Shown here: in pieces, positions 1 to 8,314 of the stretch
Numbering within the stretch: position 1 is the stretch's first letter
Layout: every line of letters begins with the position of its first letter
From: JBJXGF01 sp046153015
GTDB taxonomy: Bacteria; Actinomycetota; Acidimicrobiia; Acidimicrobiales; CAIXPF01
Reading direction: 5' to 3'
NCBI GenBank assembly: GCA_046153015.1
Contig: JBJXGF010000027.1
Coordinates: 1 to 40,492 of the forward strand
Length of the DNA: 40,492 nucleotides
Translations under genes and position numbers: made by a program
Notes under the pieces: model-generated
The model's input: the letters and a program-made list of their open reading frames with translations, nothing else
Databases searched by the model: none
What the model was told of the DNA's origin: nothing

Positions 1-609
1 CTGCTCGACCGCACCCGTTCGGCGGCGGCCAACGCCCCGCTGGTGGCGGCCAGCGCCGGCGCCGCGCCGCCGGCCGCCCCGGCCGACGTGCGCCCGGTGG
101 CCAGCGGGCCCGGCGGCCACACCCAGCGCCTCCTCACCGTGGTCAAGTCGGGCTCGATCCAAGACGTGAAGGCCGCGCCGATGGACAAGGTGCACACCTG
201 GCCGCACCTCCTCGTCGGCGAGTTCTGCGCGGCGCTCGTCTGCACCGCGTTCACGTTCATCTTCTCGATCTTCGTCAACGCCCCGCTGCTGCAGCTGGCC
301 AATGCCAACCAGACGCCGAACCCCTCCAAGGCGCCGTGGTACTTCCTCGGCCTGCAGGAGCTGCTGACGATGTTCCACCCGATGGTCGCCGGCGTGACCA
401 TCCCCGGCATGGGCCTCTTCGTGCTGATGCTGGCCCCCTATATCGACCGGAACCCCTCGAACAAGCCCGAGGACCGCAAGTTCGCCGTGGCGCTCATGAC
501 CGTGCACCTCATGTTCTGGGCCGTGCTGGTCATGATCGGCTCGTTCTTCCGCGGCCCGGGCTTCAACTTCGTGTTCCCGTGGACCTCGAACCTGTTCTTC
601 GAGCTGTGA
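1..609 (+). CDS. Cytochrome bc complex, cytochrome b C-terminal (subunit IV-like) part, 5'-truncated
   Basis: The reading frame is open from base 1, so the N-terminus lies outside the window; 202 residues are visible. The first ~60 residues form an Ala/Pro-rich linker. Three or four membrane segments follow, with the motif KAPWYFLGLQEL in the position of the PEWY-type quinol-site (Qo) loop of cytochrome b. The part seen resembles subunit IV or the C-terminal half of a split cytochrome b that oxidises menaquinol and passes electrons to the Rieske protein and to the b hemes. The b-heme histidines would lie upstream and cannot be checked. It sits 22 bases before the Rieske gene, which supports the assignment. 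It could be the end of a long single-chain QcrB or a separate subunit IV gene; the visible sequence does not decide. Confidence 0.85.
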   Translation: MLDRTRSAAANAPLVAASAGAAPPAAPADVRPVASGPGGHTQRLLTVVKSGSIQDVKAAPMDKVHTWPHLLVGEFCAALVCTAFTFIFSIFVNAPLLQLANANQTPNPSKAPWYFLGLQELLTMFHPMVAGVTIPGMGLFVLMLAPYIDRNPSNKPEDRKFAVALMTVHLMFWAVLVMIGSFFRGPGFNFVFPWTSNLFFEL

Positions 610-631
610 GCCGAGAGATCGAGACGCGCAG

Positions 632-1507
632 ATGAGCACTGGAACCATCGTCGGGATCGCGGTCGCCGCGCTCGTGGTGCTGGCCGCCATCGTCGTCGGC
701 GTCGGCCTGCGCCGCCGCGACACGACCTCGGCCACCGGCGGGCTCTCGCGTGAGACGCTCGCCCGGGATCGCGGCGTCCGTCCGCTCGCCCCCGCCGCGG
801 GCGATCTGCACGGCCGTGAGTACGAGCGAGCCGTGGAGCTGGCCCGCTCCGGCTCGACCGACATCGTGCCGGTCAGCTCCGCGCCCCCGGCGGTCTACGT
901 GCCGCCCGACCCCGAGACGCTGGGGGTCAGCCGGCGCCAGTTCCTCAACCGCTCGATCGTCGGTTTCTTCGCGTTCGGCCTGTCGGGCTTCGGCGCCGCG
1001 GTCGTCGCGTTCCTCTGGCCCTCCGCCACCGGCGGGTTCGGGGCCAAGATCAACCTCGGCGCGGTGAGCGACGTGAAGGCCCGCATCAAGGCCAGCCAGG
1101 GCTTCTTGTACGTGCCCGAGGGCCGCATGTGGGTCACCGAGTACCCCGAAGCCGCCTACCAGAAGGCGGAGGCCAGCGGGGTGTACAACGCCAGCCTGCT
1201 GCCGGGCATGAAGGCCGGCTTCACCGCCCTGTGGCAGACCTGCCCCCACCTCGGCTGCCGGGTGCCCCAGTGCGCCACCTCGCAGTGGTTCGAGTGCCCG
1301 TGCCATGGCTCGCAGTACAACCGCAACGGCGAGAAGAAGGGCGGGCCGGCCCCCCGGGGCATGGACCGGTTCGCGGCCAGCGTCGACGGCGGCGGCAACT
1401 ACGTGGTCGACACCGGCGCCCTCGTGCAGGGGCCGCCGATCGGCACCAACACCACCGGCCAGGAGGCCGAGGGTCCGCACTGCATCGGCCAGGCCGGCGG
1501 GCACTGA
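632..1507 (+). CDS. qcrA: Rieske 2Fe-2S protein of the cytochrome bc complex
   Basis: This 291-residue protein carries the Rieske [2Fe-2S] cluster that takes one electron from menaquinol and hands it to cytochrome c. The cluster box is complete: CPHLGC at residues 204-209 and CPCHGS at 222-227. Ligands are C204, H206, C222 and H225, with C209 and C224 as the expected disulfide. One membrane helix lies at about residues 5-25. A Tat-like motif SRRQFL at 100-105 is followed by another helix at about 106-128, so the Fe-S head is probably exported folded by the Tat system, as in other actinobacterial Rieske proteins with several helices. A ~75-residue hydrophilic stretch separates the two helices. 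The start is an ATG 22 bases after the cytochrome b stop; the cytochrome c gene follows after 19 bases. Confidence 0.93.
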   Translation: MSTGTIVGIAVAALVVLAAIVVGVGLRRRDTTSATGGLSRETLARDRGVRPLAPAAGDLHGREYERAVELARSGSTDIVPVSSAPPAVYVPPDPETLGVSRRQFLNRSIVGFFAFGLSGFGAAVVAFLWPSATGGFGAKINLGAVSDVKARIKASQGFLYVPEGRMWVTEYPEAAYQKAEASGVYNASLLPGMKAGFTALWQTCPHLGCRVPQCATSQWFECPCHGSQYNRNGEKKGGPAPRGMDRFAASVDGGGNYVVDTGALVQGPPIGTNTTGQEAEGPHCIGQAGGH

Positions 1508-1526
1508 GGGGAATTCGAGCACGCTG

Positions 1527-2549
1527 ATGATCCTCGCCACGACCCAACGAGCCCTCGGCCTCGTCTTGATGACGGTGGTGCTGCTCGGCTTCATCGTCTA
1601 CGTCTTCGTCAACCTGCGCCGGGCCCGGCCCGAGCTCGGCAGCGAGATCGAGCTGGCCCCGAACAAGAAGCCCTACTTCGACGACGAGGGGCTCGAGGGG
1701 CACCGCCTCGACCGCTACCTCTCGGTCGCGCTGCTCCTGTTGGCGGTCACCGCCGTCGGCCTGCCGCTCTACTGGCTGGCCGAGCCGGGTCGCCAGGCCG
1801 GCGCCGTCGCCGAGCAGCAGCGGATCTTCGCCAAGCGGGGCGGCGAGCTCTACGACGCCAACTGCTCGTCCTGCCACGGGCCGGGGGGCGTCGGCGGCGT
1901 CCGCCCGCACATCCTCACCCGGCCCGACGGCGAGTTCATCGCCCAGGTCAACTGGAAGGCCCCCGCCCTCAACAACGTGCTGCTCAAGTACACCCGCAAG
2001 GACGTCACGTGGGTCCTCGACCACGGCCGGCCCTTCTCGCCGATGCAGCCGTGGTCGGTGGTGGGCGGCGGGGCCATGAACGCCCAGCAGATCCAGAACA
2101 TCATCGACTACCTCGAGTCGGTGCAGCTCACGGTCGACGAGGCGAAGGCGGAGATCCAGGCCGGGGTCGATCAGGCGCTGCAGAACGGGGCGAAGTCCGA
2201 GGGCGAGGCGTTGTTCAACAATCCAGCGGCGGAGGGCTCGTACTCGTGCGCCCGCTGCCACACCCAGGGCTGGTCCTACGACCAGCCGACCGAGGCCGGC
2301 ACCGGCGCCTACGGCCCCAGCCTGGTCGGGTCGGGCGACAAGTTCGCCGACCAGGAGCAGTACATCAAGTTCATCAGCGAAGGCTGCGTGGAGGGCAAGG
2401 TGTACCGGCCCGCCGGTGAATGCAAGAGCGGTCAGATGCCCGGCTTCGGCCAGATCCTGACCGAGGACCAGATCCGGGCCATCGTCGAGTACGAGTCCAG
2501 CTTGACCGGCAATGAGCCGTCGCCGACCGTGACTGCGGGGGCCCAATGA
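1527..2549 (+). CDS. qcrC: Membrane-anchored diheme cytochrome c of the bc complex
   Basis: The 340-residue protein has two N-terminal membrane helices (about residues 8-28 and 66-86) and then two cytochrome c domains facing outward. Heme-binding motifs are CSSCH at 113-117 and CARCH at 241-245. A GQMPGF segment (M304) supplies the likely axial methionine of the second heme. A fused diheme cytochrome c in a bc operon is typical of Actinobacteria, where it passes electrons straight to cytochrome oxidase; the QcrC name follows that role, although the two-helix N-terminus also resembles CcoP of cbb3 oxidases. The second domain has two additional cysteines around M304 that could form a disulfide. 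ATG at 1527 is chosen because the first helix begins right after it. The stop overlaps the next gene by 4 bases. Confidence 0.85.
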   Translation: MILATTQRALGLVLMTVVLLGFIVYVFVNLRRARPELGSEIELAPNKKPYFDDEGLEGHRLDRYLSVALLLLAVTAVGLPLYWLAEPGRQAGAVAEQQRIFAKRGGELYDANCSSCHGPGGVGGVRPHILTRPDGEFIAQVNWKAPALNNVLLKYTRKDVTWVLDHGRPFSPMQPWSVVGGGAMNAQQIQNIIDYLESVQLTVDEAKAEIQAGVDQALQNGAKSEGEALFNNPAAEGSYSCARCHTQGWSYDQPTEAGTGAYGPSLVGSGDKFADQEQYIKFISEGCVEGKVYRPAGECKSGQMPGFGQILTEDQIRAIVEYESSLTGNEPSPTVTAGAQ

Positions 2550-3337
2550 CGCTGATGCTCGCGTTGATTCGCGTCGACGGGTTGGCCTGGAACCCGTTCA
2601 TCCGGGGCTGGCTCACCGTCATCACCGGGGTGCTGGTGTTGATGGGCTCGATCTATCTCATCCTCGCCACCAACTCCGGGGTCCGCACCGGCATGCTGCT
2701 GGCGCTCACGGGGCTCTTCGGCTGGATGGCCATCATGGGCGTGATCTGGTGGATCTACGGGATCGGCCTGATCGGCAAGGCGCCCACCTGGGAGGTGGTC
2801 GAGCTCAATCGGGGCGAGCTGTCGCAGGCCGCGCTCGACGAGGCCCGCACCCTCGCTGAGTGGAAGGACTTCCCGGTCACCAACCCCAAACGGGGCGAGG
2901 CGCAGGCCACCGTCGATGCCTTCCTCGTCGGCCGCCAGGAGTTCGCCAACACCGCCGAGTACCTGCCGCTGCCCGAGGCCTACGAGATCGGCGGCAAACC
3001 GGTCCGCGAGCTCAACATGAACATGTTCGAGCGGGCGTGGCACAAGCTCAAGAGCATCGTGAACTTCCGCCATCCGCCCCACTACGCCATCATCCAGGTG
3101 CGGGCGGTCACGCCGGAGTCGCTGATCACGATCGTCGGCCAGGCCCCACCGCGGCCCCAGCCGGACGAACGCCAGCCGGTGCTGTCGGTCATCATGGAGC
3201 GCAACCTCGGTGACCGACGCTTCCCGCCGGCGGTGATCGCCCTCGGTTCGATCATCCTGTTCGGCGCCTTCGCCTACATGCTGCACACCCGGGAAAAGCG
3301 GGAAACCCAGGCGCGCGCCGCCTTCGCGGGGACCTGA
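2546..3337 (+). CDS. Unrecognised membrane protein of the bc/complex I operon
   Basis: I do not recognise this 263-residue protein. It has two hydrophobic helices near the N-terminus (about residues 19-41 and 47-72, the second rich in Trp, Gly and Ile), a soluble domain of ~150 residues with no cysteines or obvious cofactor motif, and a third helix at about 230-248 followed by a basic tail. It starts with an ATGA overlap with the cytochrome c gene and ends 5 bases before nuoA, so it is almost certainly co-translated with the respiratory genes. A structural or assembly subunit of the bc complex, or a linker between the bc complex and complex I or the oxidase, is an inference from position only. 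Confidence 0.8.
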   Translation: MTLMLALIRVDGLAWNPFIRGWLTVITGVLVLMGSIYLILATNSGVRTGMLLALTGLFGWMAIMGVIWWIYGIGLIGKAPTWEVVELNRGELSQAALDEARTLAEWKDFPVTNPKRGEAQATVDAFLVGRQEFANTAEYLPLPEAYEIGGKPVRELNMNMFERAWHKLKSIVNFRHPPHYAIIQVRAVTPESLITIVGQAPPRPQPDERQPVLSVIMERNLGDRRFPPAVIALGSIILFGAFAYMLHTREKRETQARAAFAGT

Positions 3338-3342
3338 CCGGC

Positions 3343-3861
3343 ATGGGTCAGTACCTCCCGATCGTGGCGCTGCTCGTCCTGGCGATCGTCTTCGCGGCGG
3401 GCAGCTTCATCGCCTCGGGTCTGCTGACCCCCAAGCGGGTCACGAGGGCGAAGATCGCGCCCTACGAGTCGGGCATCGTGCCCGGGCGAACCCCGCCGGA
3501 TCGTTTCCCCGTGCGCTTCTATCTGATTGCGATGATCTTCATCGTGTTCGACATCGAGATCGTGTTCTTGTACCCGTGGGCGGTGGTGCATCGCGAGCTC
3601 GGCATCTACGGCCTGCTGGCGGTGCTGCTGTTCGCCGCCTCGGTGTTCGAGTCGTTCCTCTACCTGCTGAGCAAGGGCGCGCTCGACTGGGGGCCGCTCA
3701 AGCGGGGCGGGCGCTCGGAGATGGTCGATCCCGGCCGCACGGCCCGCACCACGGTGCGCCGCGTCGGCGGAACGGGCCGAGCCCCAGGCGGCGGGCCGGA
3801 CGGGCCGATCACCGCCGGCGGACCCGCGCCGAGCCACGCGGAGGCCCCCACCCATGCCTGA
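3343..3861 (+). CDS. nuoA: NADH-quinone oxidoreductase subunit A (first complex I)
   Basis: NuoA is a small membrane subunit at the interface between the hydrophilic arm and the membrane arm of complex I. Three helices are visible (about residues 5-28, 60-85 and 88-110). The family signatures KIAPYESGIVP, FDIEIVFLYPWA and an acidic residue in the second helix are present. The protein is 172 residues, about 50 longer than usual: after the third helix it carries a Gly/Pro/Ala-rich hydrophilic tail (about 122-172) that the paralogue at 19348 lacks. The last 8 bases overlap nuoB, so the tail is not the result of a missed stop in untranslated DNA. It opens the nuo genes 5 bases behind the bc operon. 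Confidence 0.95.
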   Translation: MGQYLPIVALLVLAIVFAAGSFIASGLLTPKRVTRAKIAPYESGIVPGRTPPDRFPVRFYLIAMIFIVFDIEIVFLYPWAVVHRELGIYGLLAVLLFAASVFESFLYLLSKGALDWGPLKRGGRSEMVDPGRTARTTVRRVGGTGRAPGGGPDGPITAGGPAPSHAEAPTHA

Positions 3862-4423
3862 CAAGCCGGCCTTCCTGAGCGAGGGCCTCGAGGGCCTGCA
3901 GCACAATTTCTTGACCGGGCGGGTGGAGGACCTCGTCCAGTGGGCCCGCGCCCGCTCGCTCTGGCCGGCCACCTTCGGCCTGGCCTGCTGCGCGATCGAG
4001 ATGATGGCGGCCGGCGGCGCGCACTACGACCTCGCCCGCTTCGGCATGGAGGTGTTCCGGGCGTCGCCCCGCCAGGCCGACCTGATGATCGTGGCCGGGC
4101 GGCTGTCGCAGAAGATGGCCCCGGTGCTGCGCCAGATCTATGACCAGATGATGGAGCCCAAGTGGGTCATCTCGATGGGCGTGTGCGCCAGCTCGGGCGG
4201 GATGTTCAACAACTACGCGCTGGTCCAGGGCGTGGACCAGATCGTGCCGGTCGACGTGTACGCGCCGGGCTGCCCGCCGAGCCCGGAGACGCTGATGCAC
4301 GCCATCATCACCGTGCACGGCCTCATCCAGGACGGCGACCTGCTCAAGCGCCGCGAGGGCGGCCAGGGCGCCGGTATCCACCTCGAGCAGCGTCAACCGA
4401 TCGCGATCGGCCCAGCCCGATGA
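3854..4423 (+). CDS. nuoB: NADH-quinone oxidoreductase subunit B (first complex I)
   Basis: NuoB carries the terminal [4Fe-4S] cluster N2, which reduces quinone. All four ligands are visible: tandem C45-C46 in LACCAIEMMAAGG, C111 in GVCASSGGMF and C140 in PGCPPSPE. Length is 189 residues, normal for the family, with a short hydrophilic C-terminal tail. It begins inside the end of nuoA (8-base overlap) and is followed after 31 bases by nuoC. The paralogue at 19704 differs around C111, having SCANCGG instead of VCASSGG. Confidence 0.97.
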   Translation: MPDKPAFLSEGLEGLQHNFLTGRVEDLVQWARARSLWPATFGLACCAIEMMAAGGAHYDLARFGMEVFRASPRQADLMIVAGRLSQKMAPVLRQIYDQMMEPKWVISMGVCASSGGMFNNYALVQGVDQIVPVDVYAPGCPPSPETLMHAIITVHGLIQDGDLLKRREGGQGAGIHLEQRQPIAIGPAR

Positions 4424-4454
4424 GCGGCGGGCCGGCCCGTCCCCGAGGCGAGCG

Positions 4455-4988
4455 GTGACCGACTCGCCGGGCTCGCCGGAAGCGGCGGAGCTCGAGGCCC
4501 AGCCGCCGGCCGAGCTCGTGCATGGCGCGCCGGTCACCTACAGCCGCGGCCAACGGGTGGCGCACCCGAGCCGTGAGCAGTACCGCCAGGTCGCGGCGGC
4601 GCTGAAGGACGACGGCTACGTCATGTGCGTCGACGTGACCGCCTGCGACTACCTCACCCACGCCGGCGGCCGCTCGCTGCCCGAGGGGATCGCCCCCGAG
4701 CGCTTCGAGGTGGTCGCCAGCTTCGTGAACCACCGCGAGCGGGCCCGCATCCGCCTGCGCGTGCAGGTGCCCGAGGGTGATTCGACCGTCGACTCCCTGT
4801 GGCCCGTCCACGCCGGCGTCGAGGCGCTCGAGCGTGAGGTGTTCGACCTGTTCGGGATCGTGTTCAACGACCATCCGGACATGACCCGCATCGTGATGCC
4901 CGAGTCCTGGATCGGCCATCCGTTGCGCAAGGATTACGCCATCGGGGCCATCCCCGTGCAGTTCAAGGGCGCTCCGTCCGCCCGGTGA
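4455..4988 (+). CDS. nuoC: NADH-quinone oxidoreductase subunit C (first complex I)
   Basis: NuoC (30 kDa-type subunit) is a hydrophilic scaffold subunit next to NuoD in the peripheral arm and carries no cofactor. The 177-residue protein contains the family signature EREVFDLFGIVFNDHPDM followed by GHPLRKDY. Translation probably starts at the GTG at 4455. An ATG at 4420 that overlaps the nuoB stop lies in another frame and gives only 12 codons. The N-terminal ~30 residues are acidic and low in complexity. nuoD follows after 7 bases. Confidence 0.94.
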   Translation: MTDSPGSPEAAELEAQPPAELVHGAPVTYSRGQRVAHPSREQYRQVAAALKDDGYVMCVDVTACDYLTHAGGRSLPEGIAPERFEVVASFVNHRERARIRLRVQVPEGDSTVDSLWPVHAGVEALEREVFDLFGIVFNDHPDMTRIVMPESWIGHPLRKDYAIGAIPVQFKGAPSAR

Positions 4989-4995
4989 GGCCGCG

Positions 4996-6279
4996 ATGAG
5001 CATGAGCACCGACGCATCGATCGACTACGCCGCCCGGCTCCGGTCCGGACGGGGCGTGCTGCGCATGTCCGAGGTCGACGCCGTCCAGCACGGCGAGCGT
5101 CTGGCCGACGAGACTGATCAGACCATGCTGATCAACATGGGCCCCCAGCACCCGTCCACCCACGGCGTGCTGCGGCTCATGCTCGAGCTCGACGGCGAGA
5201 CGGTCCTGCGCTCCAAGCCGATCATCGGCTACCTCCACACCGGCATGGAGAAGACCGGCGAGGATCTCACGTTCCTGCAGGGCCCCACCAACGTGACCCG
5301 CATGGACTACGCGTCGCCGTTCTTCAACGAGCTGGTGTTCAGCATGGCGGTCGAGGCGCTGCTCGAGATCGAGGTGCCGCCCCGGGCCGTGTGGATCCGC
5401 ATGCTGCTCTGCGAGCTCAACCGGATCAGCTCGCACCTGCTGTTCCAGGCCACGAACGGCATGGACATCGGGGCGGTGTCGGTGATGATCTACGGCTGGC
5501 GCGACCGGGAGGAGATGCTCCGCTTCTTCCAGATGGTCACCGGGCTGCGGATGAACCACAACTTCATCCGGCCCGGCGGGGTCGCCGCCGACCTGCCCGA
5601 CGGCTGGCGGGACGAGCTGCTGCGGGTGCTGGAGCCGCTGCCCGAGCGCCTCGACGACCTCGACACGCTGCTCACCGGCCAGCCCATCTGGCGGGAGCGC
5701 CTGCAGGGCGTGGGGGTGATCAGCACCGAGGAGGCGCTCGAGCTCGGCGCCACCGGGCCGATCCTGCGCTCCACCGGGTACGCCTGGGATCTGCGCCGCG
5801 ACATGCCGTACCTGGCGTACGACGAGGTCGACTTCGACGTGGTGGTGGGGGCCTACGGCGACTGCTTCGACCGCTACGCGATCCGCCTCAACGAGATCCG
5901 GGAGTCGATCAAGATCGTCTACCAGATCCTGGAGAAGCTCCCCAAGGGTGATTACCGGACCCAGGACAAGAAGGTCACCCCGCCGCCCCGGGCCCGTATC
6001 GACGAGTCGATGGAGGCGCTCATCCATCACTTCAAGATCTTCACCGAGGGGTTCAAGGTCCCCGAGGGCGAGGTCTACGCGGCGATCGAGTCGCCCCGCG
6101 GCGAGCTCGGCTGCTACCTGGTGAGCGACGGGGGCTCCAAGCCGTACCGCATGCACATCCGCGGCCCGTCGTTCGTGAACCTCCAGTGCCTGCCGCACAT
6201 GATGGCCGACGGGCTGCTCGCCGACGGCGTGGCCATCATCTCCTCGGTCGACCCGATCATGGGCGAGGTCGATCGCTGA
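4996..6279 (+). CDS. nuoD: NADH-quinone oxidoreductase subunit D (first complex I)
   Basis: NuoD (49 kDa-type) forms the quinone-binding pocket with NuoB. The 427-residue protein has the GPQHPSTHG loop with H52 and H56 (T. thermophilus H34/H38 equivalents) and the quinone-site tyrosine Y105 in RMDYAS, exactly 49 residues after H56 as in T. thermophilus. The following loop reads YLHTGMEK, with T82 where mitochondrial and proteobacterial homologues have the arginine that NDUFAF7 methylates. The N-terminal ~35 residues are an extension compared with the paralogue at 20871. The stop shares one base with the nuoE start (TGATG). Confidence 0.97.
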   Translation: MSMSTDASIDYAARLRSGRGVLRMSEVDAVQHGERLADETDQTMLINMGPQHPSTHGVLRLMLELDGETVLRSKPIIGYLHTGMEKTGEDLTFLQGPTNVTRMDYASPFFNELVFSMAVEALLEIEVPPRAVWIRMLLCELNRISSHLLFQATNGMDIGAVSVMIYGWRDREEMLRFFQMVTGLRMNHNFIRPGGVAADLPDGWRDELLRVLEPLPERLDDLDTLLTGQPIWRERLQGVGVISTEEALELGATGPILRSTGYAWDLRRDMPYLAYDEVDFDVVVGAYGDCFDRYAIRLNEIRESIKIVYQILEKLPKGDYRTQDKKVTPPPRARIDESMEALIHHFKIFTEGFKVPEGEVYAAIESPRGELGCYLVSDGGSKPYRMHIRGPSFVNLQCLPHMMADGLLADGVAIISSVDPIMGEVDR

Positions 6280-6923
6280 TGCCCCGCTTGAGCGACGCCA
6301 GCCTGGAGATCGCCGCCGAGATCCTGGCCCGTTACCCGATCCCCAAGTCGGCCCTGATCCCCCTCCTGCACCTCGCCCAGGAGCAGGATGGCTACGTGAG
6401 CGCCGAGGCGATGACCCACATCAGCGAGCTGGTCGGCGCCACCCCGGCCGAGGTGCTGGGCACGGCGTCGTTCTACGAGATGTTCAAGTTCGAGCCGATC
6501 GGGCGCTATCTCGTGAACATCTGCACCAACATCTCCTGCCAGCTGCTCGGCGCGGAGGAGCTGCTGCACCACGCCGAGCGCTCGCTCGGGGTGCGGCCCG
6601 GCGGCACGACGGCCGACGGGCTGTTCACCTTGGAAGACGTGGAGTGCATCGCCGCCTGCACCGAGGCGCCCTGCCTGCAGATCAACTACCGGTACTTCTA
6701 CGAGGTCGACCCGGCCGCGTTCGACGAGATCGTGGCCGACCTGCGGGCCGGCCGGCGCCCCACGCGCTGCGTGGCGCCCACCCACGACGGCGACATCCCG
6801 CCCCACGGCGCGTTGGCGCGTATCCGCCAGCACCTGCCGGCCGAGCGCCGGGCCGGCAACGCCGCGCCCGTCGGCGCGTCCGAACCGGCGTGGCTGGCGG
6901 CGAACGCCGAGGCCGAGGCCTGA
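6279..6923 (+). CDS. nuoE: NADH-quinone oxidoreductase subunit E (first complex I)
   Basis: NuoE (24 kDa-type) carries the [2Fe-2S] cluster N1a beside the FMN site in the NADH-oxidising module. The thioredoxin-like fold ligands are visible as CTNISC and, further on, CIAAC within VECIAACTEAPCLQIN. At 214 residues it is longer than the E. coli protein, because of a C-terminal extension of ~50 residues that is hydrophilic and Ala/Pro-rich. The start is the ATG that shares its first base with the nuoD stop; longer in-frame starts upstream would overlap nuoD heavily. No nuoE copy exists in the second cluster. Confidence 0.95.
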   Translation: MPRLSDASLEIAAEILARYPIPKSALIPLLHLAQEQDGYVSAEAMTHISELVGATPAEVLGTASFYEMFKFEPIGRYLVNICTNISCQLLGAEELLHHAERSLGVRPGGTTADGLFTLEDVECIAACTEAPCLQINYRYFYEVDPAAFDEIVADLRAGRRPTRCVAPTHDGDIPPHGALARIRQHLPAERRAGNAAPVGASEPAWLAANAEAEA

Positions 6924-6931
6924 GGAGCACG

Positions 6932-8314
6932 ATGGCCGAGATCGTCCGCCTCATCACCCATCGGTTCGACCACGCCGACTCGTTCACGCTCGAGCGGTAC
7001 GAGGCCACCGGCGGGTACCAGGCGCTGCGCAAGGCGCTCACGATGAGCCCCGCCCGGGTCCACGACGAGGTCAAGAACGCCGTCCTGCTCGGCCGGGGCG
7101 GCGCCGGGTTCCCCGCCGGCACGAAATGGGGCTTCACCCCGCCCGGCGTCTGGCCCCGCTATCTCGTGGTCAACGGGGACGAGTCCGAGCCGGGCACCTA
7201 CAAGGACCGCATCCTGATGGAGCGCGACCCGCACCAACTCGTGGAGGGCTGCCTGCTGGCGTGCTATGCCGCCGGGTTGTCCCAGTGCTTCCTCTACATC
7301 CGCGGTGAGATGGCCCTCGCCCAGGAGCGGGTGGCGCAGGCCTTGAACGAGGCGTACGCCGCCGGGTACGTGGGCCGGTCGATCCTCGGCTCGTCGTTCT
7401 CGGTCGACATCGTCCTCCACTGGGGCGCCGGCGCCTACATCGTGGGCGAGGAGACCGCGCTGATCGAGTCGCTCGAGGGCAACCGGGGCATGCCCCGGCT
7501 CAAGCCGCCGTACTTCCCGGCGGCCATCGGGCTGTACGGCAAGCCGACGGTCGTCAACAACGTGGAGACGCTGTCGAACCTGCCCTGGATCGTGGTCAAC
7601 GGGGCCGACGCCTACAAGCAGTACGGCTCGGAGAGCTCCCCCGGCACGCGGCTCTTCGCCATCTCCGGCCATGTCCGCCGGCCCGGCACCTACGAGGTGC
7701 AGCACGGCGTGACCACCTTCCGCGAGCTGCTCTACGGCGAGCAGTTCTGCCAGGGCATCCGCGAGGGCCACGAGCTCAAGATGTTCATCCCGGGCGGGGG
7801 CAGCGCCCCCTGGTTCTTCCCGGAGCAGCTCGACCTGCCCCTCGAGGCCCGGCCCGTCGGCGGCGCCGGCTCCATGCTCGGCTCCGGCGCGATCGTGGTG
7901 ATGGACGACTCGACCGACGCGGTGCGGGCCTGCCTGCGCCTCGTCCGGTTCTACGCCCGCGAGTCGTGCGGCAAGTGCACCCCGTGCCGGGAGGGGACGA
8001 GCTGGCTCGAGAAGATCCTCCAGCGGATCCTCGACGGCCACGGGCGGCCTTCGGACATCGACCTGCTGCTCGACGTCGGCGACAACATCAGCCCCGGGCC
8101 CTACCCCAGGGCGCCGTGGGCCGAGCAGGACCTGCCGGCGGTTCCGTTCCCGCCCCGGCAGACGACGATCTGTCCGCTTGGGCCCTCGGCGGTGGCGCCG
8201 GTAGTGTCCGTGCTCACGCGCTTCCGCCACGAGTTCGAGGCCAAGATCACCCGGCGCTCGATCGGCATCCCGCTGCTGGTGGAGCCGCCTTCGCCCGAGC
8301 CCGCCCATGCCTGA
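6932..8314 (+). CDS. nuoF: NADH-quinone oxidoreductase subunit F (NADH and FMN binding)
   Basis: NuoF (51 kDa-type) binds NADH and FMN and holds cluster N3, so it is the electron entry point of the first complex. The 460-residue protein has the nucleotide loop GRGGAGFPAGTKWGF, the FMN segment NGDESEPGTYKDR and the N3 ligands C346, C349 and C352 in ESCGKCTPCREG. The fourth ligand is C414 in TTICPLG. The spacing from C352 to C414 is 61 residues, about 20 more than the usual 40. The extra part is a Pro/Ala-rich insert at about residues 388-410. It starts 8 bases after nuoE and overlaps nuoG by 8 bases. Confidence 0.96.
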   Translation: MAEIVRLITHRFDHADSFTLERYEATGGYQALRKALTMSPARVHDEVKNAVLLGRGGAGFPAGTKWGFTPPGVWPRYLVVNGDESEPGTYKDRILMERDPHQLVEGCLLACYAAGLSQCFLYIRGEMALAQERVAQALNEAYAAGYVGRSILGSSFSVDIVLHWGAGAYIVGEETALIESLEGNRGMPRLKPPYFPAAIGLYGKPTVVNNVETLSNLPWIVVNGADAYKQYGSESSPGTRLFAISGHVRRPGTYEVQHGVTTFRELLYGEQFCQGIREGHELKMFIPGGGSAPWFFPEQLDLPLEARPVGGAGSMLGSGAIVVMDDSTDAVRACLRLVRFYARESCGKCTPCREGTSWLEKILQRILDGHGRPSDIDLLLDVGDNISPGPYPRAPWAEQDLPAVPFPPRQTTICPLGPSAVAPVVSVLTRFRHEFEAKITRRSIGIPLLVEPPSPEPAHA

